A stretch of DNA of 64,000 nucleotides, from contig JASGKY010000043.1 of assembly GCA_049840435.1 (NCBI GenBank), positions 124,001 to 188,000 of the forward strand, in the 5' to 3' direction. The notes beneath the pieces are model-generated. The model saw nothing but the letters and a program-made list of their open reading frames with translations, searched no databases and was not told the origin of the DNA. Below, in pieces: positions 10,585 through 20,193 of the stretch (the stretch's first letter is position 1; every line of letters begins with the position of its first letter). The translations under genes and the position numbers were made by a program. The stretch is from JADLHS01 sp049840435 (GTDB taxonomy: Bacteria > Verrucomicrobiota > Verrucomicrobiia > Limisphaerales > JADLHS01).

Positions 10585-11491
10585 TCAAACTGCGGCGGTT
10601 GTGTTCAACGCGGCTGCCGCATTGCTCCAAGCTCACGGCACGTTGGAGATAATGGTCCCGCGCCCACAGCGCCGCGATGTCGGTGCGCGCCAATTGGTAG
10701 CCGGCCTTGCTGTTCAAGGCGGTTTCCGTGTGGCCGTCGAAGAAGCCGAAATTGCAACGGCGCAAATGTCGGGGCAGGGAGCGGGAATCGCCTTGCGTAA
10801 AGTCACCGCTATCGCTCGGGCTGCGGAAGAAACTCACGCCCCCACCGCTTTGCAGATTGCTCGTCGTATCCTTGGGCTGATCCGGCTGCCAGTCATCGGG
10901 TGAAAGATTCTTAGATGCGGCAGTCACTACGCCAGCATCGGCGAAGACGATGGCGCTGCTCGGATGCGTCACCATATTTTCGCGGATCATCGGCGGCGGC
11001 GCTTGGCCGGTCACGCCGAGGCGCGCGAATTCTGGATAGTTCAAGCCGATGCCCAACGTCTGGCGCAGACTGACTGAACCACCGACTTCGACCGCCGCCG
11101 GAAGCCGGAGCGTCGGGCAATCGAACACGCGATTGGCACGGGCATAACCGCCGATCCGCAGCGCGTCAGGCCAGAACAGACCGCCACCGTTTTGCACTAC
11201 GAACGTTTCCGCGTCATACGTCCAGTCGCTGAAGCCCGGGACTCCAGTTTGCCGCCACAGCGGCATCAAGCGGCTGTCGTTGTCGTCCGCATATAACATC
11301 GTGGCTTTGAGAATCTGGCCGATGTTATTCGCGCAAGCCGTGGCTTGCATCCGGGCTTTCGCTTTGGATAAAGCCGGCAAGAGCATGGCTGCCAGAATGG
11401 CGATGATGGCAATCACCACCAGCAACTCCATCAACGTAAAACCTCCCCGCACCGTGCGGGTGTCACCCTTCGCTAGGACGGAATGCAACAT
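10556..11491 (-). CDS. Pseudopilin-like protein
   Basis: A 311-residue protein with the prepilin motif GGFTLMELLVVIAIIAILAA after a 16-residue basic leader, and a later FGFFDGHTETALN stretch like the DG motif of the verrucomicrobial pseudopilin family. It lies 104 bp downstream of, and in the same direction as, the exported metallophosphoesterase gene, mirroring the arrangement at 4365-9397. It is probably a membrane-anchored pseudopilin of a type II-like system. Its 3' end overlaps the convergent PHP gene. Confidence 0.85.
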   Translation of the reverse strand: MLHSVLAKGDTRTVRGGFTLMELLVVIAIIAILAAMLLPALSKAKARMQATACANNIGQILKATMLYADDNDSRLMPLWRQTGVPGFSDWTYDAETFVVQNGGGLFWPDALRIGGYARANRVFDCPTLRLPAAVEVGGSVSLRQTLGIGLNYPEFARLGVTGQAPPPMIRENMVTHPSSAIVFADAGVVTAASKNLSPDDWQPDQPKDTTSNLQSGGGVSFFRSPSDSGDFTQGDSRSLPRHLRRCNFGFFDGHTETALNSKAGYQLARTDIAALWARDHYLQRAVSLEQCGSRVEHNRRSLITRQQMPRH

Positions 11492-11595
11492 ATCGTCCTA
11501 CTCGACTGCTCTCGCGAGGTTTTATTCGGGAGGCGCCGCTACATCAATGTGTGTGGTGGTCGTAGCGTTCTTCCCGTGGGGGCGGAGGACAAAGC

Positions 11596-14500
11596 TCACT
11601 CGACGATTTTGATCCGATAGAACCGTTGGCTACTGGCAGGCGCGCCGCCAGTTTGGGAGAAGTCATCCACGAAGGTTTGCGTTGATGCCGCCCCCGCCGG
11701 TGCGGCATCCATCTCGATAACCAGCGGTCGGACGACATCGGTGAACATTCCATTCAGGCCGTTGCTGTATTGCACGCGATAACGCACGCCGCCCACCGAA
11801 GCCCACGTGATGGTCACATGTCCGTTTGTTGCTCGCACCTGACTGATGATTTTGATGACCGATGCGGTGTTGGTCGGATTGGTGTTGGCGAGATACTCCT
11901 CGCGGTTGGTATGGCCATCTTGATCAGGATCGTCGTTCGGATCGGTGAGACCATAAGTCGCCTCCCAACCATCCGGCAGGCCGTTGGCGTTGGTGTCCGG
12001 CGGAGCGATGACGGTGAGATTCATGGAGGCGACACTGCTGCTGGCGCGACTATCCGAGACGCTGTAAGTAAACCGATCCGTGCCGCGATAGCCGTGAACG
12101 GGAACATAAGTCACCGCACCATCGGAGCGATCAAACGCCATCAAACCTCCGTGCTGCGGCAGCGTGTTGGTCTGGAACGTGAGCGTGTCACCATTGCTGT
12201 CGTTGGCTTGCAACACCAGCGCACTCGAGGCATCGCCGATCACGGTGCAGCTTTGGTTCAGTGCGCTGGGCGCAGCGTTGGCCACGCTGAAACGCCAGGT
12301 CGGGCTGGTCGCAGTGTTGCCGTCGCTGTCGCGCGTGACCACATACCATTCATAGGTGACGCCCGAGGCCAGCCCGGTCCATACGCAGGACGCGAGGCCA
12401 TTCACGGCGGAGAGATTTGTGGCGAGCACGGCAAACGACGCGTTGGTCGTGCCCGGAAGATTCATGTTGTAGGGCAGGGTGAATTGGCTGTCTGCGTCGG
12501 TCTCCGTCTGATCGAGCCACGGCGAATAGGTGAACGCGCGGATGACATTGTTGCTCGGTGAAAACGTGTAGTAACGCAGCCAGCCGTTGCCGCCGTTGGT
12601 TCGGCCCTGATAATCGGTCAGGATGGAATGCACCGTGCGCCCTTCAAACACATCGCTCCGCTGCCCTTCGCCCGCGATGTGGCCGCAGAGCATCAGGAAG
12701 AAGTTTGGGTTGTTCTTGAGCGTGTTGTAAATCGCCTGGCCTTGCGCGCTGAAGGTCGCGTCGAAGCCGGTGTTCACGATCCAGTGGCTCGTCACGATGG
12801 CGCGATGATTCGGATACGTCTTGAGCAGATTATCCGCCCACGCCAGCACGGCGGGCAATGGCGTGGTGTCGTATTCCAGATGGATGATGATGAAATCCAT
12901 CCCGCCCGCGTTGAAGAACTGAAAGCTGTTGTCATTGTTCGAGCCGAAGTGCCCACCGTAGTAATCGTAGCCGATAAAATGTTCCACGCCGAAAAACTGG
13001 TTGAAGAACGTGGTGTCGCCGGTGTCGCCCGTGCCGATGGGCGATTGATCGTGATTGCCGACGCCAAGACCATAGGGAATGCCGTTGCTCAACAACGTGG
13101 TCACGGGATTTTCAAAACGATACATTGCATTCGTGGCGGCGAGCCATTCGACATTGTTGCCGCCGTTCTGGCCGCGTTGCGTGATGTCGCCCAAATGCGT
13201 GACAAAGCGCAGGTTTAACTTGGTGCGGTTTGCGACATACCAATCAGTCTGCGAGCGGAACATCGCCGGCGTGCCGCCGTTCATCGTGGCGGAATAAAAC
13301 TGCGTGTCCGGCAACGTGCCGATGGAGAAGTCGGCGTTCGTGTTGTTCGCGACTGGCAGCGGGCGACCATAAAACGTCACGCTCACCGGCCCGTTCAAAC
13401 CTGGCGGCACGGCGACCTGCAATTGCGGCGCAGCGCCAATCCCCGCTGCTTCATTCGTCGGCGCAACCAAGGTCGCGGCTACGGACGGAACAAATACAAA
13501 CGACGCCACAGCTTCTGCTGCGCCGGGCGTTTGCAAACCGGGCGGATTAGCCGGCAGATCGCGCGATTCGATCACCCATCCGTCGCCGTCGGGCTGATAG
13601 CTGACGACGTTGTCCACGTTCAAGCTTGCGCCGCCTTCGGGTGAAATGAGCAACACACCATTGGTGGGCGATTGACCGGGAATTGTCAGCCGCCAGCGCC
13701 CCGTGCTGAGTTGGGCGACGGTAAAACGCGGACTCGGGCCGCTGTAAATCAAGGGCTGTCCGTCGCTGCGGAATTTGCCGGAGACAACCATCGTATTTGT
13801 CTTGGGAATGAACACGAACGCGACCGGGTCTTGTTCCGCCGAGCTGCCGTCCGAGCCGTTGTCTTTCACGAAGACGCTCCACGTGCCATTGGTCGGGTTG
13901 GCGAAGGAGAGGGCGTAGTTATCCTCGTTCTTCCCGTGCGTGACCAGCAGCACGCCGGAGTTGGTCGAATGAATGCCGCGCGACGTCAGGTCCACCACGA
14001 AGCGTCCGCTGCCAAGTTCGACGAAGTGCGTTCCCAACACCAGCCCGGGCGAACCGGTGAAGACATCGTTCACGCCGCCATTGGTCTCGCCGGAATTACG
14101 CGCGAAGCCGCCGAGGAAATGTGCCGTAAGGAAAATACGCCGCCGCGATGTTGATGTTGAATTCCGTCCCGACCGGGCAGTTGAAGACTGGAATGAAATA
14201 GTCGCCCGCATTCACGGCATCCCGGCTGTAATCCATCGCCGTGGTGCAGAAGTTCGTGCCGGGATAAAGTTCTTCGCCGTTGTCGCGCCCGTTCTCCGCC
14301 ACGCAGGCCAGCAACACGCCGTTGGCCACGTCATCGAGTTGATCCGTGCGCGCTTGGACATTGTAATCGCCGCGATTCGAGCCGCCGCGCAGGCGCAGGT
14401 TGTTGATGGAAAGCGTTTCGGTGATCGTGACAGAATCGGTCGTGTTGTTGGTGTCGTTCTGCGTCACCTGCAAACTCAACGCGCCGATGTGGTGCTGGGC

Positions 14501-14653
14501 CGAAGTACTGTGAAGGCTTAACAACAAGCCCGCCAACCCGAGCCATTTTCGACTGCAAGTCCAGGCGCTCCGCGGCAGCCAGCAGATTTGCAATGCCCGC
14601 AAAGCCGGGGCAACTGCGCGGGGAACACGAATCAAAGTAGTACGACGTTTCAT
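11596..14653 (-). CDS. Exported metallophosphoesterase with shared N-terminal domain (one frameshift)
   Basis: ATG 14653 is preferred because it gives a signal peptide (KWLGLAGLLLSLHSTSAQ). The first about 360 residues match the N-terminus of the gene at 4365 (shared SNRGDYNVQ, VxHGKNExNxALSxANP, EQDPxAFVxIPKTN). A calcineurin-like phosphoesterase domain follows, with LPDTQFY, THLGDITQRG, GNHDQSPIG and LCGHIAGEG supplying the metal-binding Asp, Asn and His residues. Then come a cadherin-like Ig module and a DxNxDxDxDG-type calcium-binding stretch (DPNDDPDQDGHTNREEY). The frame breaks near 14115-14130 in a TTTCC tract; a one-base change rejoins NINIAAAYF to GGFARNSGETNGG. Predicted periplasmic or surface enzyme; substrate unknown. 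Confidence 0.8.
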
Positions 14654-14789
14654 CAGGCCTGACAGGATGCGAAAGCGAATGTGACAATCAACGAACGCGC
14701 CGTGAACAGGACGTGACGTTTCGATGACGGAGGTAATGTTCTGTAGCGGCGGTCTATCGCTGATCCCCGTTTGCATTTCCTGGTTTCTA

Positions 14790-14814
14790 ACGGCGCTCAC
14801 AGAGCGCCGCTACA
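14790..14814. repeat. REP-like palindromic repeat
   Basis: ACGGCGCTCACAGAGCGCC followed by GCTACA: arms GGCGCT/AGCGCC around CACAG. Closely related copies lie at 55777-55844 and a degenerate one at 20095-20119, always intergenic. This fits a dispersed REP-type element. Confidence 0.55.
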
Positions 14815-14834
14815 ATTCTAGTGTCAGAAAAGAA

Positions 14835-14864
14835 AGCGCCGACCCGGAGAGTTAGGTCGGCGCT
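14835..14864 (-). terminator. Rho-independent terminator of the PhoD gene
   Basis: A 10-bp perfect stem (AGCGCCGACC / GGTCGGCGCT) with a 10-nt loop. Read on the minus strand it is followed by TTTCTTTTCTG. It lies about 100 bp beyond the stop codon of the phosphatase gene. Confidence 0.75.
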
Positions 14865-14967
14865 TGTGCGTTAGGCCCGAATGAATCAACCGCTGGCATT
14901 TAATCACGCCCGGGCCGGAATTCCAGCGACGTTTCCGTGACGGCTGGGAAACGCTCCGGGGGCGATT

Positions 14968-16508
14968 TCAAGCCACCTGCAATTGCGGGCGGCCCGCAGT
15001 GACAACGAACGCTTTGCTGGTCTCGATGGGCGCGCCCGGCTTGGTGACATACGGCACGACGCGGAAATCCGTCTGCCACTGCTTAGGCGTGATGTCGCAA
15101 CGCACGTAGCCGCGTTGGGCGTTGTGATATTTTACAAAAGGATTCTCCGAAAGCATCGCGGCGGTGTGGCTTGGCGTGGCCAGCCCGTCGCCGCCGGAGG
15201 AAATGGACGTGCCGACGAATTCCGTTCCCACCACGCGGGAATCGAGTTGATCGAAGTCGGCGATGAGTTCGTTGGCCCAGTTGGAATGGATGTCGCCGGT
15301 GAGCACGACCGGATTGGCGATGCGTTTCTCGGCAAAATGTTTAAGCACGCGCCGGCGATCCATTTCGTAGCCGGACCATTGATCCATGCTGACTTCCACC
15401 GCTGGACCTTCCGCGCGATCTACGCGGGCCATCATGACTTGCTGCGCGAGCACATTCCACGTGCTGGCGGATTTTACCAAGCCCTTGAACAACCAGTCGC
15501 GTTGTCCTGCGCCCAGAATCGTCGCGTCGGGATTCAGCACGTCCGGGCCGACGGGTTTGCGACCGTCGCCGTAAGGCTGGTCGGTGCGATACTGCCGGGT
15601 ATCGAGCACATAAAATTCAGCCAGCTGTCCGAAAGCTTGGCGGCGATACAACTGCATGTCCGGTCCGGTGGGCAGGGCAGCGCGGCGCAACGGCATGTGT
15701 TCGTAATAGGCTTTGTAAGCATTGGCGCGGCGTTGGGCGAAGGGGATTTTGTTAACCGCCTTTTCCTCGGGCGTCATGCCAGCGTAGTTGTTGTCCACCT
15801 CGTGATCGTCCCACGTGACAAACCACGGCGCGGCGGCGTGCACGGCTTGAAGTGCGGGCTCTGATTTGTAGAGCGCCAGCCGATTCCGATAATCGTCCAC
15901 GGAGAAAATCTCTTTGCTGTTGTGCTGGCGGATCGTGCCTTCCTTCTTGATGCCGCCTTCGTAGATGTAATCTCCGAGGTGGAACACCAGATCCACGCCT
16001 TCGCGTTGCATGTGCTCATACGCGGTGTAGTGCCCCATCTCATAATGCTGGCACGAAGCGAAGGCGAAACGCAGCCGTTCTGGCATCGTGTCGGCGGCGG
16101 GTATCGTGCGGGTGCGGCCTTTGGGACTGACTTCGCCACCCGCTTTGAATTGATACCAATACCACCGATCCGGTCGCAACCCGGCCACTTCTACGTGGAC
16201 AGAATGTGCCCACTCGGGCGTGGCCACCGTCGTGCCTTTTTGCACGACCTTGGTCATCGCTTCGTCGTCGCAGATTTGCCACTCAACTTCGACCGGCTCG
16301 GGTTTCATGCCGCCGCCTTCGAGCGGTTTCGGCGCGAGTCGCGTCCATAAAACAAAGCCATCGCTCGCCGGATCACCTGAGGCGACGCCGAGTTGGAACG
16401 GATAAGCGGAGAATGCCGGTGTCTTGGTCACCGCGCCGAGCGCGCGCGTGGACCACATCGCCGCCGCCGCCAGCGAACTGGTGGCGAGAAGAAGGAACGG
16501 CGATCCAT
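14968..16508 (-). CDS. phoD: PhoD-family alkaline phosphatase, Tat-exported (one frameshift)
   Basis: The protein has the PhoD domain order: a fibronectin-like N-terminal PhoD_N region (FQLGVASGDPASDGFVLWTRL, then WYWYQFKAGG), then the metallophosphatase domain with FASCQHY, HLGDYIYEG, TWDDHEVDNN and LTGDIHSNW. The longest uninterrupted frame starts at 16458 and lacks a signal peptide. Just upstream, ATG 16508 begins MDRRSF, and a one-base repair in the TTCTTCTC tract gives DRRSFLLLATSSLAAAA, a twin-arginine signal joined directly to that frame. PhoD enzymes are Tat substrates, so I take 16508 as the true start. They release phosphate from phosphodiesters using Ca2+ and Fe3+. It follows the TPR gene in the same direction. 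Confidence 0.85.
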
Positions 16509-16568
16509 GCGAGGGGAATCGTGGAGGAGATAGAGCGGAGACTTCATATTATTAATAGACGGTTGGAT

Positions 16569-17423
16569 TTAATTGTTGCTGGCTGTTACGCGCGTCAAAC
16601 CTTGACGCGTTCGGTGTTCTAATTGTTTTGTCAGCTCCAGTGAGCGGCGCACCGCCGGATAGGTCTCAATTCCGGCCAGGACCTGGGCAAACGTCTGGCG
16701 TGCCTCATTGGTTCGGCCGGCCTGTTCGAGCACTTCTGCGCGTAACGTCAACCAAGGCTCTTTGACGGGGTAGCGCTGTATCAATTCATCAACGCGGGCC
16801 AGTGCGGAATCGAAGCCGCCCCGCTGACGATCATATTCGATTGCCGCCAATTGCAGCGGCGAGGCAAACGGGGCGTTGGAGATCGCTTCGTCGAGGCCGC
16901 GCGCCGCCTCCGCCAGCCTGCCCAGTCGGGCCTGCAATCGAGCACGTTCCAAAAGCAGGTCTGGCGCGGGCGCGGGCAAATCATTGATGGCGGCGTTGTA
17001 GTCTGCAATCGCTTCCTCCGTTTGTCCCAGCTTTGCTCGAACTCGGCCCTGGATCAACCGGCCTTCGGCGTGGTGTGGCTCGGTTTGCAGGAAACTCTGA
17101 ATATTGGTGAACGCCTCCCGAGACCGTCCGGCCTCGCAATAGATTCGAGCGCGTTCCAGCGTCAACGGCGGCATGTTAGTCTGCAAGTGTTCCGCTGAAG
17201 CCAAGTCGGTTAGTGCAGCGTCAAACTGACCGTGCCGGCGAAACAGTTCGGCCCGCTGCTGGAACAGGTCAGCCGCTTCGCCTCGCTGGTTCAGTTGTTC
17301 CGTGAGTTGAACAATCTGCTCAATCAAGTCTGGGTGCGCGACTGCCCCAAGGCTTCCCGTTAACAGCAAGACCGTGAAACTTGTGATTCGGCTCCACCGT
17401 CGAATTAGGGATAGCATCCTCAT
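16569..17423 (-). CDS. Exported TPR-repeat protein
   Basis: A 284-residue protein with an N-terminal hydrophobic signal (FTVLLLTGSLGAVA) followed by five or more tetratricopeptide-like helical pairs; one clear unit is RLIQGRVRAKLGQTEEAIADYN. No catalytic motif is present, so it probably acts as a periplasmic scaffold. It lies 60 bp upstream of the PhoD start and is likely co-transcribed with it. An alternative start exists at 17417. Confidence 0.75.
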   Translation of the reverse strand: MRMLSLIRRWSRITSFTVLLLTGSLGAVAHPDLIEQIVQLTEQLNQRGEAADLFQQRAELFRRHGQFDAALTDLASAEHLQTNMPPLTLERARIYCEAGRSREAFTNIQSFLQTEPHHAEGRLIQGRVRAKLGQTEEAIADYNAAINDLPAPAPDLLLERARLQARLGRLAEAARGLDEAISNAPFASPLQLAAIEYDRQRGGFDSALARVDELIQRYPVKEPWLTLRAEVLEQAGRTNEARQTFAQVLAGIETYPAVRRSLELTKQLEHRTRQGLTRVTASNN

Positions 17424-17737
17424 TTTGCGGTAGCATGACGAATGGGCCGTTTCCCGCCAAATGACCTTCTCGTGACAATCGCAACAATGAGGTTACAGAT
17501 TGTTGCTGCTTCCATTTTGTTGCGTGGACTTACTGTACGATTCTGGGCGGGTGGAGCGGGGGGAAGGTTGGGGGCTTTGATGCCGAGCAATCCGGGGCGA
17601 CCCTTCGCCAATCATTGCGTAGTTCTTGGCGCTCTTCAAAAGAACAATAAAGACCGCAAAGCTTTCACGTCACCAACCCTTATAGCTTTCAGTTTGTTGC
17701 CGCAAAAGTGTCACGACCGTCACTACTAAATGACGAT
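17424..17737. other. Divergent intergenic region between TPR and sigma genes
   Basis: This 314 bp separates two divergent genes. It contains the inverted repeat at 17481-17506, listed separately. No open frame looks coding. Confidence 0.4.
17481..17506. promoter_or_regulatory. Inverted repeat, candidate operator
   Basis: GCAACAAT, 10 nt, then ATTGTTGC: perfect 8-bp arms about one helical turn plus apart, between divergent TPR and sigma-factor genes. A further TTGTTGC half-site lies just downstream. This suggests a dimeric regulator site. Confidence 0.4.
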
Positions 17738-18328
17738 ATGAATTCAACCGAACGGGATAATGGCACGGATTGGACCGACCGGGAATATGTCGAAAGCAGC
17801 CGTAACGGTTGCCATGAGCATTTCCGACTGTTGGTGCAACGATATCAAAAGCCACTGTTCGCGTTTCTTTCGGATCGCATTCGCGATCCGTTGGAAGTTG
17901 AAGAAGCGGCGCAGGAATCGTTCGTGCGGGCCTTTCTGTCCCTGAAAAAGCTGCAAAAACCAGAGTCGTTTTGTTCGTGGTTGCTCGGCATTGCGAGTCG
18001 GGTCGCCAAAGAGCAGTTCCGCTCCGCAGCACATCGGGAAAGGGATCGGGGGGCGGCTGAAGCCATGCTGTTGGCAGGCGAAGAGAGTCAGGAAGGATAC
18101 CCGTTGGAAGAGGCCATCGCTGTTCTGCCGGAGAATTATCGTCAGGTGATTGTGTGGCGGTATTACGAGGGGCGCTCCTGTCAGGAGATAGCCACCTGCC
18201 TCGACTTGCCGCTGGGCACCGTCACCAAAACGCTGTCACGTGCCTATGCCCTGTTACGGCAGAAACTTCAGACCTGTGAGAGCGGCAACGCAACGGTCAA
18301 ACCAACTGAATCACATGAACTGCGCTGA
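17738..18328 (+). CDS. ECF RNA polymerase sigma factor
   Basis: A 196-residue protein from ATG 17738. The sigma-2 region includes FRLLVQRYQKPLFAFLSDRI and the EEAAQESFVRAFLSL core-binding helix. The sigma-4 region has LPENYRQVIVWRYYEGRSCQEIA and a recognition helix ending LGTVTKTLSRAYALLRQKL. The stop overlaps the anti-sigma start by 14 bp, the usual translational coupling of ECF and anti-sigma pairs. ECF factors often control their own operon. Confidence 0.9.
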   Translation: MNSTERDNGTDWTDREYVESSRNGCHEHFRLLVQRYQKPLFAFLSDRIRDPLEVEEAAQESFVRAFLSLKKLQKPESFCSWLLGIASRVAKEQFRSAAHRERDRGAAEAMLLAGEESQEGYPLEEAIAVLPENYRQVIVWRYYEGRSCQEIATCLDLPLGTVTKTLSRAYALLRQKLQTCESGNATVKPTESHELR

Positions 18329-20021
18329 ATGTCGGGACAATCTAGTCGCCTGTGTGGAAGGCTTGTTGGATCGCGAGGAATTACTTCGCTGTCAGACGCA
18401 TCTGGGAAGCTGTGTCAATTGCCGGAACGAATACCGGGAGATCGTAGCCCTGCAACAACGGCTGGCGGCCCGCGGGCAGACCGCGGCCCAGACGGCGCTG
18501 GTTGCGTCCGTCATGCAACGCATTCGTGAGGTTCAACCAAAACCAAGCGAGACGATCATGAACACATTATTCAAACGATGGGGATTCGGATTAAGCGCCG
18601 CTGTCGGTCTGGCGGCGATCATTCTGCTTGCCCTGCTGATCTCACCCCGGACGCAGGCGACGGCTGCTGAAATCATGAGCCGCGGTGCGAAGGCGGTGGC
18701 CAAACTGAGTAGCATTCATTTGCGTGGCCAGTTACGCACCTACCCCGCAGAGAACTTCAGTTACATCAATCACCGACTGGAGTTTGTGCCCGTCGAATTG
18801 TGGAAACAATTCGAGCCGGAACTCAAATGGCGCATTGATAAGCCCGGTCGCCAGGCGGTGATGGATGGTCAATCCACTGTGCTTTACAACAACGCGGGCA
18901 ATACTGGCTACCGGATTGAGATGAGAACGCAGAGTGCGTTTGACACGGCGTGGTTGCATCTGATCGCCAACCTCAGCGGCACGATTTCCAACGAACTGAC
19001 AAATGCCCAGCAGAAGGGTTGGAAACTTGAATTGACTGAACAAACTGCCGCCGATGGCCGGCTTAAATCCATCGTCACCGTGCATGCTAAATCCGGTTTG
19101 CCCGACACCGAATATCTGAAGAACACCTTCTTTGATATTGCCGATACGCGGCGGGTTTATCGGTTCGACGAGCAGTCTGAATTGCTGGAGGCGGTGCAAG
19201 TGTATCTAATCCGGGCCGAGGGCGAAGTGTTGATCTTCGATTTGAGCCAGATTGATTACAACCAACCACTCGCGTCCGAACTGTGGCACTTGGCCATTCC
19301 TGCCGATGTGACCTGGGATCGTGCCCCGCAAGTTCTGCCAGACAATGAAAAATACGCTGCGATGACGGCGGAGCAGGCGGCGCGAACTTTGTTCGAAGCC
19401 TGTGGGCGGGAAGATTGGGCGGAGGTGGAAAAATTCGTGTCCACGTTGACACCCAATTTCAAAAAGCATCTCGGCGGGCTGCAGTTGGTCAGTCTTGGGG
19501 AAGCGTTTGTTTCGCGTGCACAGAATACCAACCTGCAATGTTTTGTGCCCTATGAAATCAAATTGCGCCCGATTGATCTGTATCTGCGTCTCTCCAACGC
19601 AAACGCCGCAAAGCGTTTTGTGATCACGGGCCAATACGACAGCCAGATGAAACTCCAGGAAGAGTTCTTCTGGACCAGCGAGCCCCCAATACTCTCTATG
19701 GATGATGCTTCCACCCGCATGTCGCCGGCGGAAGTGGTGAAGGCGCTCTGTGCCGCTTCGCCCAAACTGGACTGGCTGGTGATCGAGAAATTCATGCCTG
19801 CGAACGCAGTTGCCAAAATGAAGGGCCAAATCGCCGAAGCCCAACAAGCCAAACTGGACCTGCGCAATCTCATTCCGGAAATGGAGGCCGGCGATGCGTT
19901 CTGGTCTGAAGCACATGCCGCTTGGTTTGTGAAAGTTCGCAACACCCCGGTGAAAAAGTGGAATCTGGCGCTGCGCAAAGATAACCCGGCGGGCCGCTGG
20001 CAACTGGATGGCGGGCTGTGA
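18315..20021 (+). CDS. ZAS-type anti-sigma factor with large periplasmic domain
   Basis: ATG 18315 starts MNCAECRDN. A zinc-binding anti-sigma (zf-HC2) module carries HLGSCVNC, the H-x3-C-x2-C signature. A single membrane helix (LSAAVGLAAIILLALLI, about residues 90-110) leads to some 450 periplasmic residues. This exported part resembles a LolA/DUF-type outer-membrane sensor region (AVAKLSSIHLRGQLRTY, LELTEQTAADGRLKSI), but I cannot assign it. It sits directly after the ECF gene, so it should hold that sigma factor at the inner membrane until a periplasmic cue. The hairpin at 20032 follows. Confidence 0.85.
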   Translation: MNCAECRDNLVACVEGLLDREELLRCQTHLGSCVNCRNEYREIVALQQRLAARGQTAAQTALVASVMQRIREVQPKPSETIMNTLFKRWGFGLSAAVGLAAIILLALLISPRTQATAAEIMSRGAKAVAKLSSIHLRGQLRTYPAENFSYINHRLEFVPVELWKQFEPELKWRIDKPGRQAVMDGQSTVLYNNAGNTGYRIEMRTQSAFDTAWLHLIANLSGTISNELTNAQQKGWKLELTEQTAADGRLKSIVTVHAKSGLPDTEYLKNTFFDIADTRRVYRFDEQSELLEAVQVYLIRAEGEVLIFDLSQIDYNQPLASELWHLAIPADVTWDRAPQVLPDNEKYAAMTAEQAARTLFEACGREDWAEVEKFVSTLTPNFKKHLGGLQLVSLGEAFVSRAQNTNLQCFVPYEIKLRPIDLYLRLSNANAAKRFVITGQYDSQMKLQEEFFWTSEPPILSMDDASTRMSPAEVVKALCAASPKLDWLVIEKFMPANAVAKMKGQIAEAQQAKLDLRNLIPEMEAGDAFWSEAHAAWFVKVRNTPVKKWNLALRKDNPAGRWQLDGGL

Positions 20022-20031
20022 TCAGATTGGC

Positions 20032-20059
20032 TGGGCCGGGAGCGTCTGCTTCCGGCCCA
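20032..20059 (+). terminator. Hairpin after the anti-sigma gene
   Basis: TGGGCCGGGAGC, loop GTCT, GCTTCCGGCCCA: a 12-bp stem with one G-T wobble, starting 10 bp after the stop. The trailing bases are not T-rich. Confidence 0.6.
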
Positions 20060-20094
20060 CTACTTACTGATATTACGTTTTGGTTGAGGTGAAA

Positions 20095-20119
20095 GCGCTC
20101 CGGCGGAGTGCTGCTACTA
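20095..20119. repeat. Degenerate REP-like repeat
   Basis: The segment AGCGCTCCGGCGGAGTGCTG followed by CTACTA resembles the repeat at 14790-14814 with mismatches in the centre. Intergenic. Confidence 0.35.
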
Positions 20120-20193
20120 GCGGGTGTTAATTCTGGGAATACCCATGCGGTGTGGCGTAACGATTCTCCTGCCTTGGTGTCTTGGGGTTAAGT

